A stretch of 64,000 nucleotides of DNA from Actinomycetes bacterium (GTDB lineage: Bacteria > Actinomycetota > Acidimicrobiia > Acidimicrobiales > JAMCPL01), in contig JAKBVZ010000036.1 in the NCBI GenBank assembly GCA_021841005.1, forward strand, positions 1 through 64,000, given 5' to 3'. Position 1 is the stretch's first letter, and every line of letters begins with the position of its first letter. The notes under the pieces are model-generated. The model was not told the DNA's origin and did no database searches. It saw only the letters and a list, made by a program, of their open reading frames with translations. Shown here one piece after another: positions 61,132 through 64,000 of this stretch. A program made the position numbers and the translations under genes.

Positions 61132-62132
61132 TGCGAGATCGACCTCTTCCCCGCTGTGCGCCCGGACATGGAGCGGAGCCTTGCCACCAGTCCATCGGTT
61201 ACCTCAGGTGGACCAAGGATCTTTGCGTGCACACCCATGGAGAGAACCCACGAATACAGCGCCTCAATATTGACTACGTCCAGAGAAAACACGGTACCGC
61301 CTTGAAGTCGCTCAACGACTTTTTCGGTACCCAGGTCGAGTTCGACTTCCGAAGCCATAGGATGGTCCACCAGCACTTCCACTTTGACAGGGTCACCTTC
61401 CGCCATCATCCACACAAAGTCGGCAGTACCATCCACCGGCACGTTGGCCTGATCATCCACCGGCACGTTGGCCTGATCATCATGCCCCTTATCCGGCTCC
61501 ATTCCAACTGTGACCTCTCCCTTAATGCGATCCAACCGGAAGGTACGGCGAGAGTGCTTGTCTATGTCCCAGGCCACAAGATACCAGTGACCCTTCACAA
61601 AATTTAGCGTCCCCGGCATCACATGACGAATCTTCTCCTGATAGCTGAATACGGTAGGCCGCTTTGTCACGATACCCTTGTAAAGTGTGTTCAATACGGC
61701 TCCTGCAGGCAAGCTTATGAATAGGTGCGCAGATGATGGCGAGCTGTAACACAATGTGCTATTATCGGGCTGCGATCTGACAGCCGCCAGCACCATGTTC
61801 AGTACAACCTGCTCGTTTGGGGTAAGGCCCAAGTCCTCGATGAAGTAATCTTCCTGCCTGATGCGGTACCCGAGCTTTGATGCATCCTCGGTCAACGGCT
61901 CTGTGCTCACCGGTATGCCTTCAGCGCTCAACAGATTCCGGTCTCTCTCGAACGCTTGTCGCCTGGCTTCGATACCTGTAGGATATCCAGGCACCTGGTC
62001 AGCTATGTTCTGCAGGGTAAGCGGGTACTTGGTGTTACTCAGTAGCAGCGTCAGATCGATCAACCTCTCCACACGGTCTACCTTGCCGGAAGCGGTGGCC
62101 GCTACTGCCGGATTCATGACACGCTCCTCCAT
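61128..62132 (-). CDS. pafB: WYL-domain transcriptional regulator PafB
   Basis: The 334-residue protein is the partner of PafC: winged helix (KVDRVERLIDLTLLLSNTKYPLTLQNIADQVPGY), spacer, then the WYL domain (RPTVFSYQEKIRHVMPGTLNFVKGHWYLVAWDIDKHSRRTFRLDRIKG) and C-terminal region. Where an Arg-rich or acidic loop would stand, the sequence carries DDQANVPVDDQANVPVDG, an in-frame 24-bp duplication (61431-61478). The ATG is preceded by GGAGG. The two genes form a coupled unit. Confidence 0.88.
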   Translation of the reverse strand: MEERVMNPAVAATASGKVDRVERLIDLTLLLSNTKYPLTLQNIADQVPGYPTGIEARRQAFERDRNLLSAEGIPVSTEPLTEDASKLGYRIRQEDYFIEDLGLTPNEQVVLNMVLAAVRSQPDNSTLCYSSPSSAHLFISLPAGAVLNTLYKGIVTKRPTVFSYQEKIRHVMPGTLNFVKGHWYLVAWDIDKHSRRTFRLDRIKGEVTVGMEPDKGHDDQANVPVDDQANVPVDGTADFVWMMAEGDPVKVEVLVDHPMASEVELDLGTEKVVERLQGGTVFSLDVVNIEALYSWVLSMGVHAKILGPPEVTDGLVARLRSMSGRTAGKRSISH

Positions 62133-62318
62133 ATTACACCTCCCCCAATAACTACCCTATACCTGCTGCAGCATCTCATTCAGGTTGGCAGGCGATCTAT
62201 CCGCATACTTGCTGATAGCCCGCACGCCCGTACATGTCTCTGTAGCCCAACTTGCCCGCAACGCCTTCGGCGCCACATGGTGGAACCCAGACCACTGACC
62301 GCCCCACGGACCACCACA

Positions 62319-62891
62319 TCAATTATACATCCTCATGGCGGCCTCCACCCCCTGGGAAAGGATGACCTCCAACGCGTCGGCAGCTATATGGACTCCATCA
62401 TTAAACTCGCGTCTGTGCATGCCACGAGGCCTGGAAAGCACGTAACCGGCGCCGGCTTCCCTGCTCCTCGGCTTTCCTATGCCTATCCTCACCCTCGTAA
62501 AGTCACTCGTATGCAAGTGCGCCTGGATGGACAGTATGCCGTTGTGGCCAGCAGCACCGCCTCCCACACTGATCTTCACCCTGCCTGGCTCTATGTCCAT
62601 CTCGTCATGCACCACGACGAGCGATGAGAAATCGTCCAACGCACACCTCCTCATAATAGAACGTACAGCGATCCCAGACGCGTTCATGTACACAAGGGGA
62701 ACCGCCAGAAGCACCGACCGGTCCGCCTCTTGGCCAGATATATTTACGTGCGTGCCTGCAATCCTGCATTTCGCGGCACGATCTCTTTTCATCTCCACGC
62801 CCAGACGGGTGGCCAGTATCTCTACGGCCAAAGCACCGGCATTGTGCCTAGTGCCCTCGAACTCGACACCGGGATTATTCAGCCCCACCAC
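62319..62891 (-). CDS. pth: Peptidyl-tRNA hydrolase
   Basis: The 190-residue enzyme has VGLNNPGVEFEGTRHNAG (catalytic His16; usually GLGNPG), the Asp block VVVHDEMDIEPGRVKISVGGGAAGHNG, and RVRIGIGKP. It recycles peptidyl-tRNA released during translation. The start is GTG, directly before the first conserved strand; no in-frame ATG exists upstream before a stop, so the N-terminus is shorter than usual by three or four residues. It follows rplY (157 bp gap) as in other actinobacteria. The 186-bp gap 62133-62318 after it shows no separate gene. Confidence 0.92.
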   Translation of the reverse strand: MVGLNNPGVEFEGTRHNAGALAVEILATRLGVEMKRDRAAKCRIAGTHVNISGQEADRSVLLAVPLVYMNASGIAVRSIMRRCALDDFSSLVVVHDEMDIEPGRVKISVGGGAAGHNGILSIQAHLHTSDFTRVRIGIGKPRSREAGAGYVLSRPRGMHRREFNDGVHIAADALEVILSQGVEAAMRMYN

Positions 62892-63048
62892 TATTACGGT
62901 CGGACGAGTACCGGCATCGCCACTGGACTTCTTGAAACGCTTCAGCGCACTCTATCCATGCAGGCGTGCCGACACCAGCACGTTTGAAGATCGCAGGGAA
63001 TGTCCATCAGATATCCGGAGACGATCCTTACGCGGCCACATACCTGCT

Positions 63049-63702
63049 CTACCTGTCAGAGCTGTCGCTGCCGGACGTACCACCCTCCGCCTCACCGCCG
63101 AGTTCCGTTCCACCCTCGCCTCCCTCTGCGGCGATATCGCGCACTCCTTTCGGTACCATGCCAGCAACAACCAGGGCATCAGGATCGTTCTCCACCTCGA
63201 CGCCAGGCGGTACATTTATATCAGCCACCCTTAGGGCTCCGCCGACAGGCAGGGAGGTAATATCCAACTCCAAGGAGTGCGGGATCGAACCGGGTAAGGC
63301 TGCGACAGTGACGCTAAAGAGCTGCTGGTCCACAATGCCGCCCGCCATCTGCAAATGCGATGCATGCCCCGTCAAGGTCAGCGGTACCTCCACCGTCACC
63401 GGCTTGTCTGGATCGGTCACCTGGAAATCTATATGGATAGCGGTACCTTTAACCGGATGGCGCTGTATGTCCTTTGCCATCGCTGTATAGAATATCCCAT
63501 CGACCTCTAGGCGCAGCAGCGCGTTCAAGCCGACCTCTCCCTGCAATGCGGTCCTGAGCGCTTTTGCATCCACGTGCAACGCGTACGGACCCACGTCACG
63601 CCCGTAGAGAACCCCTGGAATCTTGCCCTCCCTGCGAAGTCGACGGCTCGATCTGCTTCCTGTTGCCCTGCCTGTTTCTGCTATCAAGGTTGTTTCAGCC
63701 AT
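63049..63702 (-). CDS. rplY: Ribosomal protein bL25 (Ctc family)
   Basis: The 217-residue protein has the N-terminal 5S rRNA-binding L25 domain (LIAETGRATGSRSSRRLRREGKIPGVLYG) and the C-terminal TL5/CTC domain (VTVEVPLTLTGHASHLQMAGGIVDQQL, VPPGVEVEN). It is typical of actinobacterial general-stress L25. The C-terminal tail is Glu/Gly/Ser-rich. It sits between prs and pth. Confidence 0.95.
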   Translation of the reverse strand: MAETTLIAETGRATGSRSSRRLRREGKIPGVLYGRDVGPYALHVDAKALRTALQGEVGLNALLRLEVDGIFYTAMAKDIQRHPVKGTAIHIDFQVTDPDKPVTVEVPLTLTGHASHLQMAGGIVDQQLFSVTVAALPGSIPHSLELDITSLPVGGALRVADINVPPGVEVENDPDALVVAGMVPKGVRDIAAEGGEGGTELGGEAEGGTSGSDSSDR

Positions 63703-63831
63703 AGTGTCAGCTATATTAGCTCAAAATCGATCACGCTCGATACGCCCCCGCTCGCCACCGAAACACCTAGTGGTCCGTCCCGTAAATGGCAGTTCCAAGC
63801 AACCTCCGGAAGTGAAACGACGCCCCGACCG

Positions 63832-64000
63832 TTACAGTGCGAGGTTGTCACCACCAAAGATCTCAGAAACAGACGTATCCTGGAATACCGCCTCGATAGC
63901 ATCTGCAATTAGCTTGGCCACAGACACTACACGCACCTTGGATATCATTTTTTCGTCAGAGATCGGAAGGGTATTGGTCACCACCACCTTCGATATGACG
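63832..64000 (-). CDS. prs: Ribose-phosphate pyrophosphokinase, C-terminal part (cut by window edge)
   Basis: Reading back from the stop at 63834-63832 the minus strand encodes VVVTNTLPISDEKMISKVRV and ends EIFGGDNLAL, a match to the C-terminal region of PRPP synthetase. The gene continues beyond the window. It is upstream of rplY, the usual actinobacterial order. The ORF track does not list it. Confidence 0.85.
   Translation of the reverse strand, partial: VISKVVVTNTLPISDEKMISKVRVVSVAKLIADAIEAVFQDTSVSEIFGGDNLAL

Noticed and set aside
62133-62318. UGA read-through of pth into a further ~54 codons (ending LNEMLQQV)
   Set aside because: The frame stays open past the stop, but pth is already of normal length and the extension resembles no known domain.

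Overview
The window looks like a chromosomal segment of an actinomycete of moderate GC content, perhaps from a deep lineage such as Acidimicrobiia (the class is inference). The actinobacterial signs are the Mec-CysO-CysM cysteine cluster, a PafB/PafC pair of WYL regulators, an LLM-class F420-type oxidoreductase, a homodimeric AceE-type pyruvate dehydrogenase, a mycothiol-type DinB/MPI-family protein and a prs-rplY-pth block. GTG and TTG starts are common, and some genes look leaderless.

Layout. Positions 1-15.6 kb hold a minus-strand cell-surface cluster. It contains two class III prepilin-like proteins (one carrying ASH and LamG domains), a secreted protein with two TIG and two LamG domains, a very large PilX-like protein, three exported or membrane-anchored proteins of unknown function, and a TIG protein with three beta repeats. 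I read it as a lectin-decorated type IV pilus-like appendage without its assembly motor. Positions 15.8-25 kb hold housekeeping genes: a phosphoribosyltransferase, tadA, an MFS transporter, tRNA-Ile, sixA, an HAD nucleotidase, cysM-cysO-mec, smpB and a PIG-L deacetylase. Positions 25-39 kb hold a ChbG-like deacetylase, an SCP2 protein, an enoyl-CoA hydratase, a slipin, a YfhO protein, the lpd-E2-lipBA operon (with a LipB-LipA fusion), an aldo/keto reductase, an SDR and rnhA. Positions 39-51 kb hold aceE, an acyl-CoA synthetase remnant, two paralogous LRV-repeat genes coupled to thiE, a methyltransferase, a probable methylsuccinyl-CoA dehydrogenase, lgt and a malyl-CoA lyase-like gene (ethylmalonyl-CoA pathway). 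Positions 51-64 kb hold an unusual short tRNA-Leu(UAA), a carboxylesterase, a GT2 glycosyltransferase, an acyltransferase/epimerase pair, an archaeal-type riboflavin synthase, a MobF relaxase without helicase, pafC/pafB, pth, rplY and the end of prs.

The most unusual signal is repeat structure. The window is full of perfect or near-perfect short tandem duplications. Many are in-frame inside enzymes. Others sit exactly on gene 3' ends, and six independent loci carry unrelated ~32-37 bp direct repeats spaced 71-73 bp apart (four at exactly 72). A ten-copy 9-bp array forms a ladder of Shine-Dalgarno-like motifs in front of sixA.
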